The position numbers and the translations under genes were made by a program. Under the pieces are notes generated by a model. The model was not told the origin of the DNA. It saw only the letters and a program-made list of their open reading frames with translations, and searched no databases. This document shows, piece by piece, positions 15,393 to 23,340 of a stretch of DNA of 64,000 bases (positions within the stretch are counted from its first letter, which is position 1; the number at the start of each line of letters is the position of its first letter). Source of the DNA: G965227875 sp965227875 (GTDB lineage Bacteria; Pseudomonadota; Alphaproteobacteria; Rhizobiales; JAJFHC01); contig OZ245783.1 in NCBI GenBank assembly GCA_965227875.1, forward strand, positions 3,844,001-3,908,000. The letters run 5' to 3'.

Positions 15393-17465
15393 ATGAAACT
15401 GTTCTCAAACCGCCACCGTCCGGTGCATCTGGGACCCTATCCGCTGGAACGTCTGCCCCGGACCGACGTGGCCGGAAATGCCGGTCCGATACGATCGAAC
15501 ACGGCAGGGGCAAAAGAGGACACCGACTCACCCGTCGGCGCGATTGCCGACGACTACATCGCCGTCTACACCCGGTTCGCGCGCGGTGAGTCGGCCTGCG
15601 AAAAGGCAGACCTCGACACGCTCGACAGGGATCCGACGGAAGATCTGAAGGCGGGGTTGTACTTCCTCGATGCGTCCTTCGTCGGTATCTGCAGCCTTGA
15701 AGCCGATGATGGCACGGGCGGCGAGGACCGGACCGGGCGGTTCGGCATCGCGATCGGCGCCGCGTGGCCCCGGGCACCTGAAGCCGGCACCATCGCGGAA
15801 CGGTGGACCAACGGTGACCGGGGACGGGTTGCATCGCTTCGCGCCGCGGAGCTTGCCGTCGTCGCCGCCAACTACATCAGGGCCCTTGGCTGGGACGCCG
15901 CGGCCCACGTAAGGGGTGATACGGATATCGATCTGGAGGCCCTTGCCGTGCGCGCTGGCATTGCAGAGGCCGTCGACGAGGGCGTCGTCAGCCCCTATGT
16001 CGGTGCAAGTGTGTCATTCGCCGGGGTCGTGACCGACTATCCGTTAAGGACCGACCGTCCGCTCGCGCCCGGCGCCTGCCGTGGTGCTAGGGACTGGCGC
16101 TGGTGGCTGGGCGTGGGCGGAACCGTGTCCGGCCTCGAAAAACGGCGAATCGCCCGGCGCGCGAGCCATGACGGCATCCATCCCATGGAAAAGATCCGTC
16201 GGGTCGACGAACCGACGACGCTGGTGCTGGCCGATGAGGTGCCGCGCGTGCCCAAGCGGGCGGCCTTCTTCGAGCGTGCCTTGCGTGGCGATCTCGGCCC
16301 CAAGGCCCAGCGGGAACGCACGCGCTTTGCCACGAAACATCCGTTCGCCTTCGCCATGACGCCCCTGATCCGCAGCCTGGTGCCGCACCAGGACGGCGAA
16401 GTTGCGGACGAACGGCCCGCCTCCGCCGGAACGGCCGGGGACTATTCGCGGGCGATCAAGTCTCTTGGATACTATCTCGGTGCGGATCTCGTCGGTATCA
16501 GCGAGGCCCACGAACACGCCTGGTTCTCGCACCGCGAGGACGGAACCCCGATCGACGTCAGGCACCGCTATGCGATCGTCATGCTGATCGACCAGGGGCA
16601 CGACACCATGGAGGGGTCGAGCGGTGACGACTGGATCTCCGGCGCACAATCCATGCGGTCTTATCTTCGCGGCGCCGAGATGGCCGGTGTCATGGCCGCC
16701 GTCATTCGCGGGGAAGGGCATTCCGCCCGCGCCCAGACCAATCTCGACAGCGACGTGCTCCACATTCCGCTGATCCTGTCGGCGGGGCTGGGGGAACTCA
16801 GCCGTATCGGGGAACTCGTGCTGAACCCGTTCGTCGGCCCGCGCTTCAAGTCCGTGGTGGTGACCACGGACCTGCCCCTCGAGCCCGACCGGCCCATCGA
16901 TTTCGGCCTCCAGGACATGTGCGAGAAATGCCTCAAGTGCGCCCGCGAGTGTCCGTGCAGCGCCATACCCTTCGGCCCGAAGGTCATGTTCAACGGATAC
17001 GAGATCTGGAAACCGGACGTGCAGCGCTGCACATCGTACCGGGTCACAAACGCCAAGGGTTCTGCCTGCGGCCGCTGCATGAAGACGTGTCCCTACAACC
17101 ATGAAGGCCTGCTCTGGTTCAAACCGTTCCTGTGGATGGCCATCCACCTGCCGTTCACCCGCAAATGGATTGCGGACATGGACGACCGGATCGGCAACGG
17201 AAGCCTGAACCCGGTCAAGAAGTGGTGGTTCGATCTGGAGATCGTCGACGGCGTTGCCCGCAAGGTGGTTGGCGCGAATGCGCGGAACCTTTCGCCCGGC
17301 AAGCATGCCCCCGACCCCGGGAAATCGCCCATCGCCGTTTTTCCGGCCGCCGCCATGCCGCCGCCGGATGCGACCGATCCCGTGCCGGTCGACCGCAAGG
17401 CGGGACTCGAAGCCGCGAAGACCCTGGAAACGCCGGACAGCGCACGCGCGCGGCGCGGCCTCTAG
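15393..17465 (+). CDS. Reductive dehalogenase-like corrinoid/Fe-S protein, cytosolic (catabolic) type
   Basis: 690 residues. Near residue 510 stands CEKCLKCARECP (C510, C513, C516, C520) and near 546-566 C-X12-CGRCMKTCP (C546, C559, C562, C566): two 4Fe-4S sites as in RdhA enzymes. Between about 350 and 500 is the corrinoid-binding nitroreductase-like domain (GYYLGADLVGIS, ending VVVTTDLPLEPDRPIDFG). Residues 55-225 repeat that fold in degenerate form (GLYFLDASFVGIC... VVTDYPLRTDRPLAPG). No Tat signal or membrane anchor gene is present, unlike respiratory RdhA. This matches the oxygen-tolerant catabolic type such as NpRdhA (about 700 aa, ortho-halophenol substrates). The queuosine enzyme QueG shares the fold but is about half this length. 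No ferredoxin, reductase or transporter sits beside it. Confidence 0.8.
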   Translation: MKLFSNRHRPVHLGPYPLERLPRTDVAGNAGPIRSNTAGAKEDTDSPVGAIADDYIAVYTRFARGESACEKADLDTLDRDPTEDLKAGLYFLDASFVGICSLEADDGTGGEDRTGRFGIAIGAAWPRAPEAGTIAERWTNGDRGRVASLRAAELAVVAANYIRALGWDAAAHVRGDTDIDLEALAVRAGIAEAVDEGVVSPYVGASVSFAGVVTDYPLRTDRPLAPGACRGARDWRWWLGVGGTVSGLEKRRIARRASHDGIHPMEKIRRVDEPTTLVLADEVPRVPKRAAFFERALRGDLGPKAQRERTRFATKHPFAFAMTPLIRSLVPHQDGEVADERPASAGTAGDYSRAIKSLGYYLGADLVGISEAHEHAWFSHREDGTPIDVRHRYAIVMLIDQGHDTMEGSSGDDWISGAQSMRSYLRGAEMAGVMAAVIRGEGHSARAQTNLDSDVLHIPLILSAGLGELSRIGELVLNPFVGPRFKSVVVTTDLPLEPDRPIDFGLQDMCEKCLKCARECPCSAIPFGPKVMFNGYEIWKPDVQRCTSYRVTNAKGSACGRCMKTCPYNHEGLLWFKPFLWMAIHLPFTRKWIADMDDRIGNGSLNPVKKWWFDLEIVDGVARKVVGANARNLSPGKHAPDPGKSPIAVFPAAAMPPPDATDPVPVDRKAGLEAAKTLETPDSARARRGL

Positions 17466-17524
17466 CAGCTGGCAGGGCTTTGCGGGCTTCGAGGTCCCTG
17501 GTTTGCGCAATGGCCGTGGCGCGT

Positions 17525-17872
17525 TCAGCCTGACGAGACGATGATTTCGCCCTTCATCCGCGGATGGAAGGCGCAGAAATACTCCACTCGACCCTCTGTC
17601 GGGAAGACGATGCTGCCGTCCTCGTTGCGTTCGAGCGGACCGGTATCCCATTCACCGTCGGACTCGGTGGCGGTGTGCGGGGCGATATCCCGGTTGGTCC
17701 ACCGGACCCTGTCGCCGGTGCGGACAGTGATCCTGGCAGGCACGAAGCGGAACTTCCTGATCTCCACGTCATGCACGGTTCCGGTCGCCGCTGCGGCCGG
17801 CCCTGTTGCCGGCCATGGAAACAGGGTTGCGGCCGCGGCGGCCGTGAACGACCGGCGGGACAGGCTGGACAT
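17525..17872 (-). CDS. Tat-exported cupredoxin (type 1 copper protein)
   Basis: 115 residues from ATG 17872, overlapping the preceding stop by one base (TGATG); ATG 17881 would add three residues. The N-terminus SLSRRSFTAAAAATLF is a twin-arginine signal followed by a proline-alanine cleavage region. The mature part has a complete type 1 copper set: H66 (APHTA), C100, H103 and M106 (YFCAFHPRMKG). Amicyanin/pseudoazurin-like periplasmic electron carrier or copper-binding protein. Co-transcribed with the DUF4142 gene. Confidence 0.85.
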   Translation of the reverse strand: MSSLSRRSFTAAAAATLFPWPATGPAAAATGTVHDVEIRKFRFVPARITVRTGDRVRWTNRDIAPHTATESDGEWDTGPLERNEDGSIVFPTEGRVEYFCAFHPRMKGEIIVSSG

Positions 17873-18408
17873 CAGTCGCATTTCAGGCCGGCCACCATGT
17901 GTTCCGCGTGACGCTCGTGTTCCCGGAACGTGGCCAGGGCTTCGCCGAGCAACGCCTTCAACTGCGGCACCGTCGCGCCGGGAATGAAGTCCTCCGCGAC
18001 CGTCTTGTTGACGATCTGGTGGTATCCCAGTTCGTTGGTGGCGTAGGCGCAGTCGAAGGCCTTGCCTGACAAGCCGACCAGTTCCGTGCGCTTTTCGCCG
18101 GCGCCATTCAGCAGCGCCTGGCTGAGGGCGTTGTCCTTCGGCGTGACCTTGAGTTCGGTGATCAGCGCGCCGGCCGCATCGTTGACTGCGGAGTGGTCGC
18201 GAATCATGGTTGCGGCGAAGTCGCGAACGGAACTGTTGTCCGAAAGCGCCATGGCCAGGTGGGCGTAGCGGATATCGATCTGTCCCGCGGTATATGCCGC
18301 ATGGGCGATTTCCAGGTCGTTGAGGCCGGCGCCGGGACCGGCCATCGCCGGGGCGGCGCAAAGGCCGATGGACATACCGAGTGCGAACGCGATTTTTCTC
18401 ATGAACAT
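17872..18408 (-). CDS. DUF4142 exported protein
   Basis: 178 residues with a Sec signal peptide (MRKIAFALGMSIGLCAAPAMA). The mature four-helix pattern (FAATMIRDHSAVNDAAGALITEL, LLGEALATFREHERHAEHMV) with conserved histidines is DUF4142, a ferritin-like periplasmic helical domain of unknown function. SD AGGAGATC precedes ATG 18408. First gene of a two-gene unit with the cupredoxin, hinting at a copper, redox or stress role. Divergent from the AraC regulator at 18577. Confidence 0.82.
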   Translation of the reverse strand: MFMRKIAFALGMSIGLCAAPAMAGPGAGLNDLEIAHAAYTAGQIDIRYAHLAMALSDNSSVRDFAATMIRDHSAVNDAAGALITELKVTPKDNALSQALLNGAGEKRTELVGLSGKAFDCAYATNELGYHQIVNKTVAEDFIPGATVPQLKALLGEALATFREHERHAEHMVAGLKCD

Positions 18409-18485
18409 GCTTGATCTCCTCTGTTTGCTGGACGCCAGCGGCGGCTGGCGCAGTGGCTGAACTAGAACACCGGAGGTGAAGCTTT

Positions 18486-18524
18486 TGAATGATCATCATG
18501 CCGCAATATTTGATTGATCGTTCA
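18486..18524. promoter_or_regulatory. Imperfect inverted repeat in AraC/DUF4142 divergent region
   Basis: TGAATGATCA (18486-18495) and TGATCGTTCA (18515-18524) are inverted copies with one mismatch, centred in the 168-bp divergent gap. Spacing of about 30 bp centre to centre (three helical turns) fits an AraC dimer or two dimers. Confidence 0.4.
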
Positions 18525-18576
18525 AGATTGCGCCGCTATTGAAACATGCGGTCACGAATTATGAGGAGCGGCCTTG

Positions 18577-19518
18577 ATGGATCTCCTGAGCGAAATCCTT
18601 TCCCACGTGCGACTCGCCGGCACGCTGTATTTCAGAACGTCCTTCACTTCGCCCTGGGGAGTGAAGGTGCCTGCCTACAGCAACGTCGCCCGTTTCCACT
18701 TCGCGCACCAGGGACGCTGCCTCATCCGTATTGCCGGCGAGGAGCGCCCCGTCGGGCTTGACCAGGGCGATCTCCTGATCATCACCCGCGGCGCGGCGCA
18801 TACGCTGTTCTGCGATCCGTCGACCGAGGAAGATGCCCTGCCGCTGGAAGAGGTCATCGAGAAGTCGGGGTTCACGGGCCATGGCACGCTCGTCTACGGC
18901 GAGTACGGGACCAATTTCGAAACCCAGCTCGTATGCGGCCACTTCGCGTTCGACGACAGGGCGAACCATCCGCTCATCAACGCCTTGCCGTCCTACATTC
19001 ATGTGAAGAACTATGGCGAGACCGCCGGAGCGTGGATGGACAGCACCTTGCGGGTCATCGGCGCCGAAGCCGGAACGAAGGACCTCGGCAGCGACCTGAT
19101 CGCCCTGAAGATGTCGGAGATCATCTTCGCCCAGGCGTTGAGGGCCTATCTCGCCGCCGACGGGGCGCGCCGGCCGGTCATGGCGGGTTTCTCGGATTCG
19201 CAGATCGCCGCCGCCATTAAAGCCATTCACGCGCGGCCCAACCACAACTGGACGCTGAAGGAGATGGCCGAGACGGCGGGCATGTCGCGGACATCCTTCG
19301 TGACCCGGTTCGCCACCCGGATGCGCATGACCCCGAGCGCCTACCTGACCTTCTGGAGAATGGAACTCGCGCGTCGCAAGCTCGAGGCGGGCGAGGGGGC
19401 GATTATCGGCATCGCCGAAAGCGTGGGGTATCACTCGGAAGCCGCATTCGGGCGCGCCTTCAAGAAACAGTTCGACATCGCACCCGCCGCCTACCGGCGG
19501 TCCGTTCGCACGGCCTGA
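18577..19518 (+). CDS. AraC family regulator with cupin sensor domain
   Basis: 313 residues from ATG 18577; GAGGAG is 8 bases upstream, which disfavors TTG 18574. The N-terminal AraC cupin (about residues 10-185: WGVKVPAYSNVARFHFAHQGRC, LDQGDLLIITRGAAHTLF) is followed by two HTHs (NWTLKEMAETAGMSRTSFVTRF and GIAESVGYHSEAAFGRAFKKQF). This cupin_6 class often senses small carbonyl or organic compounds. The divergent cupredoxin/DUF4142 unit is the likely target. It overlaps the convergent GNAT gene by 28 bases. Confidence 0.85.
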   Translation: MDLLSEILSHVRLAGTLYFRTSFTSPWGVKVPAYSNVARFHFAHQGRCLIRIAGEERPVGLDQGDLLIITRGAAHTLFCDPSTEEDALPLEEVIEKSGFTGHGTLVYGEYGTNFETQLVCGHFAFDDRANHPLINALPSYIHVKNYGETAGAWMDSTLRVIGAEAGTKDLGSDLIALKMSEIIFAQALRAYLAADGARRPVMAGFSDSQIAAAIKAIHARPNHNWTLKEMAETAGMSRTSFVTRFATRMRMTPSAYLTFWRMELARRKLEAGEGAIIGIAESVGYHSEAAFGRAFKKQFDIAPAAYRRSVRTA

Positions 19519-20012
19519 GGCCCGGCGGTCAGTCGCCGTACCATGTCGAGTGTCGGCACACCGTCTTGGTCGCCGCAGTTCGCCTTGCGCCCCGACACGA
19601 CGAAACCGTGGCGCTCGTAGAACGCGCGTGCGCCGAGATTGCTTTCTTCCACCTCCAGAACCATGCGTTCGCGCCCCTGCGCGTGCGCGATCGCCTGACC
19701 GAGCAGGCCGGACCCGGCACCCTTGCCTTGCGCGTGCGGCAGAACGTAGAGCCTTGAGAGACAGGCCTCGTCATCGCCCGTCAGGCGGACAAGCGCATGG
19801 CCGAGAAGACGACCGTCGTCGTCCTCCGCCACAAGGGACACGAAGTCAGCATTGCCGAGTTCGTTCAGGAGGCGGTCGCGACTGTGCCATTGGCCGGTGA
19901 TCTCCGTGACGCGGGCCGCACCGATCGTCGCGTCATAGGTATGATGCCAGGTCTCCACGAGGAGATCGCGCAGGTCGTCTATGTCGTCCTTTTTGGTGGG
20001 TCTGATGTGCAT
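19491..20012 (-). CDS. GNAT family N-acetyltransferase
   Basis: 173 residues. MHIRPTKKDDIDDLRDLLVETWHHTYD opens the fold; LSRLYVLPHAQGKGAGSGLLGQAIAH is motif A with the acetyl-CoA loop QGKGAGSG; ESNLGARAFYERHGFVVSGRK is motif B. Acetylates an unknown amine. Tail-to-tail overlap of 28 bases with the AraC gene means the two transcripts are antisense at their 3' ends. Confidence 0.82.
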   Translation of the reverse strand: MHIRPTKKDDIDDLRDLLVETWHHTYDATIGAARVTEITGQWHSRDRLLNELGNADFVSLVAEDDDGRLLGHALVRLTGDDEACLSRLYVLPHAQGKGAGSGLLGQAIAHAQGRERMVLEVEESNLGARAFYERHGFVVSGRKANCGDQDGVPTLDMVRRLTAGPQAVRTDRR

Positions 20013-20110
20013 GGTCGTATCCGGTCTCCGGCCGGGAATCGTTCGGCGCGATTCAACGGCCGGCAGCCGGAACGATCAACTGCTTTGTCCGAAACCGGAC
20101 CCGGTGCGGC

Positions 20111-20857
20111 CTAACGACCGCCGGCGACGTCCAGCAGCGCTCCGTTGACATAGGACGCATCGTCCGAGGCGAGCCACAGGATGGCCTGGGCCGTCTCTTC
20201 CGCCGTTCCCCCGCGCTTCATGGGCACGTTGGGCGCGAGGCGATCGACCCGTCCGGTCTCGCCGCCGACGGCATGTATGTCCGTATAGATGAGGCCGGGC
20301 CTTATCGCGTTCACGCGAATGCCTTCATCGCCCACTTCCTTCGACAGGCCGATCGTCATGGTGTCGATCGCACCCTTGGACGCGGCGTAGTCCACATATT
20401 CGCCCGGGCCGCCGAGACGGGCGGCGGCCGAGGAGAGATTCACGATTGTGCCCCCGTTTCCGCCATTTCGGGTCGACATGCGCTTGATGGCTTCCCGCGC
20501 ACACAGGAACGAGCCCGTGATGTTGGTCCTGAATATTCGGTCCATGCGTTCCACGGACATCGCGTCCACGCGGCAGCCCACGTCGAGAATGCCTGCATTG
20601 TTGACGAGGCATGTCAGCGGGCCGAACGCCTCGTCGCAAGCCTGGAACATGCCCAGCACGTCGGCCTCGCTTGCGACGTCTCCGGCCACGGCGATCGCCT
20701 TGCCGCCGGAGCCGGCGATCGCGTCGACGACCTCGTCGGCGGCCTGCTTGTTGCTGACATAGTTCAGGCACACTGCGTATCCGCGGGATGCGGCCAGTTT
20801 TGCCGTGGCCGCCCCGATGCCGCGGCTGCCGCCGGTCACGATCATCACCTGGTTCAT
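20111..20857 (-). CDS. Short-chain dehydrogenase/reductase
   Basis: 248 residues from ATG 20857 (SD GGGAG upstream); the frame extends further but without support. TGGSRGIGAA is the NAD(P) glycine motif, NNAG the structural motif, and SS...YAASKG the catalytic Ser-Tyr-Lys. The C-terminus YVNGALLDVAGGR is typical of the FabG-like SDRs. The substrate alcohol/ketone is unknown. Divergent from the AAA+ operon across about 220 bp. Confidence 0.85.
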   Translation of the reverse strand: MNQVMIVTGGSRGIGAATAKLAASRGYAVCLNYVSNKQAADEVVDAIAGSGGKAIAVAGDVASEADVLGMFQACDEAFGPLTCLVNNAGILDVGCRVDAMSVERMDRIFRTNITGSFLCAREAIKRMSTRNGGNGGTIVNLSSAAARLGGPGEYVDYAASKGAIDTMTIGLSKEVGDEGIRVNAIRPGLIYTDIHAVGGETGRVDRLAPNVPMKRGGTAEETAQAILWLASDDASYVNGALLDVAGGR

Positions 20858-21077
20858 TTTGCTGGTACTCCCTGCCTGTGCGCCTGATCCGCCGGCATGC
20901 TCGCCGGAACCGGCCCGCACGTCAAATTCGTTCCTGTCCGCACGGTTTATTTGCTATGTAGTGCCGGGAAACGGCTCCAGCCCGTGATGCGGCGGTCCGT
21001 TGCGGAATTTGCAATTGCGTTCGCGCGTGGCCATATCCAGCCCTGCGACGTGTGAACGGTAGAGGGAAGATATCTTT

Positions 21078-22160
21078 ATGGAATCCGCAAAACTCGATCG
21101 GGAAATCGAAAAAACAAAAACCATGATGGAGGAGATGCGCTCCAAGATCGAAGCGAGCGACACCATCCTTGAAAAGATCGCCGAAAACGAGACGCTCGGC
21201 GATGTCGATTTCGACATCGAGAACGCGCGGATCGAAGATGTCCTCAACCAGCAGAAGGTGATGGAGGCGAACATCGCCGAACTGATCATCGGCCTCGAGG
21301 ACGTCACGAATTCCTTCGGGTCCGAATTCCAGAGCATGCAGGATTTCAGCCTGTCGGAAAAACTCGTCGGCATATTCTCGAAGAAGCGTGCCCAGGCCAT
21401 GCGGAACGACCGCGTGCGCACCACCTCGCTGGCGAGCAATCTGCAGGATCTTCTGTCCAAGTCGAACGTGATCGTGCGCATCCTGAACGATCAGAAGTCG
21501 GTTCTCGAGGAGCGTTACTCTTCTTCTGAAACCAGCCTCAAGACCGTAATTGAGCGGCGCCAGACGGTGACCGAACAGCTCAAGTCCATCCAGAACAGGA
21601 TCGAGGAACTCAACCCGATGCTGCTGGAGGTCGAGAACCAGATCGCCGCCTCGACCGACCAGTCCGAGCGCACCAAGCTCGAAGGAGAACGCTCGCAGCT
21701 GGCCACCGAGTACAACGAGGCCCAGGCCAAGGAGCAGGAACTCCTGGCCGCCTCCCAGACGCTCGAACGCTACACCTCCATGTTCCAGACCTTCGTGGAC
21801 AGCCTGAACAACCAGATCGCCGCGCAGAACACGCTGATCAACAAGCTCTCGATCGATACCGAGCAGCGCATCGTGCTCTACAAGTCGCTGGAGGACTCGC
21901 TCAAGACGGCCGCCCAGCAGGAGGTCGCGCACCAGATCAACACGCTGGGATCGCGCGTCGACACGGCCGCGGAGGAAACCATGGCGGGGATCGGCGCGGC
22001 CGCGCAGTCGCACATTGCCGATCTGCTGGAGCTTCACGAGAAGAACATGGTGTCGACCCAGGAGATCCAGCGGCGCAAGAAACTGGCCGACGACGCGTTC
22101 GCGAGACGGTTTTCCGAAGTGCTCGAGAAGCACGACTCAGCAAACTACGTCGCCAATTGA
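21078..22160 (+). CDS. Long coiled-coil protein of AAA+ operon (gene A)
   Basis: 360 residues, no signal peptide or membrane helix. Almost entirely helical with heptad-like stretches, for example about residues 5-35 and 150-260 (ERYSSSETSLKTVIERRQ, LKSIQNRIEELNPMLLEVEN, EQELLAASQTLERYTSMFQ). The central TEQRIVLYKSLEDSLKTAA faintly recalls TelA-family toxic-anion-resistance proteins, but I would not name it so. First gene of a five-gene same-direction run, with SD GAGGGAAGA 9 bases before ATG. As a soluble rod-like protein it could scaffold or be a substrate/adaptor of the AAA+ ATPase encoded by the third gene. Confidence 0.75.
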   Translation: MESAKLDREIEKTKTMMEEMRSKIEASDTILEKIAENETLGDVDFDIENARIEDVLNQQKVMEANIAELIIGLEDVTNSFGSEFQSMQDFSLSEKLVGIFSKKRAQAMRNDRVRTTSLASNLQDLLSKSNVIVRILNDQKSVLEERYSSSETSLKTVIERRQTVTEQLKSIQNRIEELNPMLLEVENQIAASTDQSERTKLEGERSQLATEYNEAQAKEQELLAASQTLERYTSMFQTFVDSLNNQIAAQNTLINKLSIDTEQRIVLYKSLEDSLKTAAQQEVAHQINTLGSRVDTAAEETMAGIGAAAQSHIADLLELHEKNMVSTQEIQRRKKLADDAFARRFSEVLEKHDSANYVAN

Positions 22161-22184
22161 CCGGCACAGGAGCGGCCTGAGGCA

Positions 22185-23333
22185 ATGGCGCTTCTACCCG
22201 AAGGCATCGACCGCTACTTCACGGCGGTGGACCGGGCGTTTCTCGCCGTCGATTCGGTCTACAAGCCCGGCAGCGGGCCGTGGGGCGGCCGGCACGACAT
22301 CGTCTATTCGGTGGTCAGCGAGTATATCGAGAGGCTGCGCAGGACCTTCCGCTGCCTGCATCTCTATTGCCAGATCGGCGAAAGCTTCAAGATCGACATC
22401 AACGAGTCCGGCTACCCGATCTTCAAGCACATCCTGCAGATCCAGGACGACATCGGCAGGGTGCCGGAGAAGCTCCGCGAACTCGATACCGCAGACCACA
22501 TCCAGCAGAACATGCTCGATGCCATCCTGCGGTTCAAACGCGCTCCGGCCGCCGAACAGCGCGCCATGGCGGAACGGCTCTATTTCGAGACCCTCGCGGA
22601 GGGAAACCTGCTTCTGCAGCGTTCGACCCCGCGCACCATCCGCTGGTCGATAAACCGCCGCACCGGCCGTCCCTTCTACGTCGTCAGGTGGGCGTCCTAT
22701 GACGGTGTGGCGAACCTGCCGCTCATCTACATGGCGGTGATCGAGGACTCGTCCAAGGAGGCCGAGCCGCCGCCGCCGCGCGAGGCGCTTCGGAGCCTCG
22801 GCAAGAGCCAGAAGCGAACACACTGGCGCGGCCTGCCCAACAAGACCATGCGCGACGAATTCGTCGCGTTCGCCGCCAGCCAGTCCGCCTACAGCCTCAA
22901 CCTGACCTCCATCGCCACCGCCCTCGACAGGGACTTCGAGCACCTGCATCCCAAGCAGCTCCGGCGTTTCGTGCTCGGGCCGCTCTATTCGGGGGGGCTC
23001 ACGAACCAGAACGAGAAGATCCAGCGCGTGCTCGACGGCGTGATCGACAAGCGCACGAGCTGGCTTCTGACCTGGGCCATGCAGGAGGTGCACTCCGTGG
23101 AGGAGAAGCCCGCACGCTGGGGCATCTGGGGCGGCACCCAGGCGCAGGAGGTGTTCCACGTCAACACCGATGACATCGAGTGCGTGCAGAACGGTGTGAG
23201 CCACATGGAGAAACACGCCGTCGTGCCGCACGCCGCCTATCAGGCCGCCTACGCGGTGGCCGGCGGCGCGAAGATATTCGACGGCTATCAGAGCCATATC
23301 GTGAGCGAAGACAATGTCCTGCTGCATATATGA
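22185..23333 (+). CDS. Protein of unknown function, AAA+ operon gene B
   Basis: 382 residues, soluble, no known domain recognised. Starts 24 bases after gene A with GAGG upstream. Charged N-terminal helices (YIERLRRTFRCLHLYCQIGES), a central basic beta-like segment (STPRTIRWSINRRTGRPFYVVRWASYDGVANLPLIY split by a short turn), then RGLPNKTMRDEFVAFAA and an ordered C-terminus (EEKPARWGIWGGTQAQEVFHVN, with a histidine-rich HMEKHAVVPHAAYQAAY). Tight spacing (7 bases) to the ATPase gene indicates the product works with it. No catalytic motif stands out. Confidence 0.7.
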   Translation: MALLPEGIDRYFTAVDRAFLAVDSVYKPGSGPWGGRHDIVYSVVSEYIERLRRTFRCLHLYCQIGESFKIDINESGYPIFKHILQIQDDIGRVPEKLRELDTADHIQQNMLDAILRFKRAPAAEQRAMAERLYFETLAEGNLLLQRSTPRTIRWSINRRTGRPFYVVRWASYDGVANLPLIYMAVIEDSSKEAEPPPPREALRSLGKSQKRTHWRGLPNKTMRDEFVAFAASQSAYSLNLTSIATALDRDFEHLHPKQLRRFVLGPLYSGGLTNQNEKIQRVLDGVIDKRTSWLLTWAMQEVHSVEEKPARWGIWGGTQAQEVFHVNTDDIECVQNGVSHMEKHAVVPHAAYQAAYAVAGGAKIFDGYQSHIVSEDNVLLHI

Positions 23334-23340
23334 GGCTTGA

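Noticed and set aside
15393..17465. Assignment as epoxyqueuosine reductase QueG
   Set aside because: QueG is about half as long and lacks the duplicated N-terminal half; motif spacing suits reductive dehalogenases better, though the folds are related.
16044..17651. A 535-aa frame antisense to the dehalogenase-like gene
   Set aside because: Overlaps the Fe-S protein on the opposite strand and lacks any family pattern.
21078..22160. Naming the coiled-coil gene as TelA toxic-anion-resistance protein
   Set aside because: Only a faint helical similarity to the family; no diagnostic motif was found.
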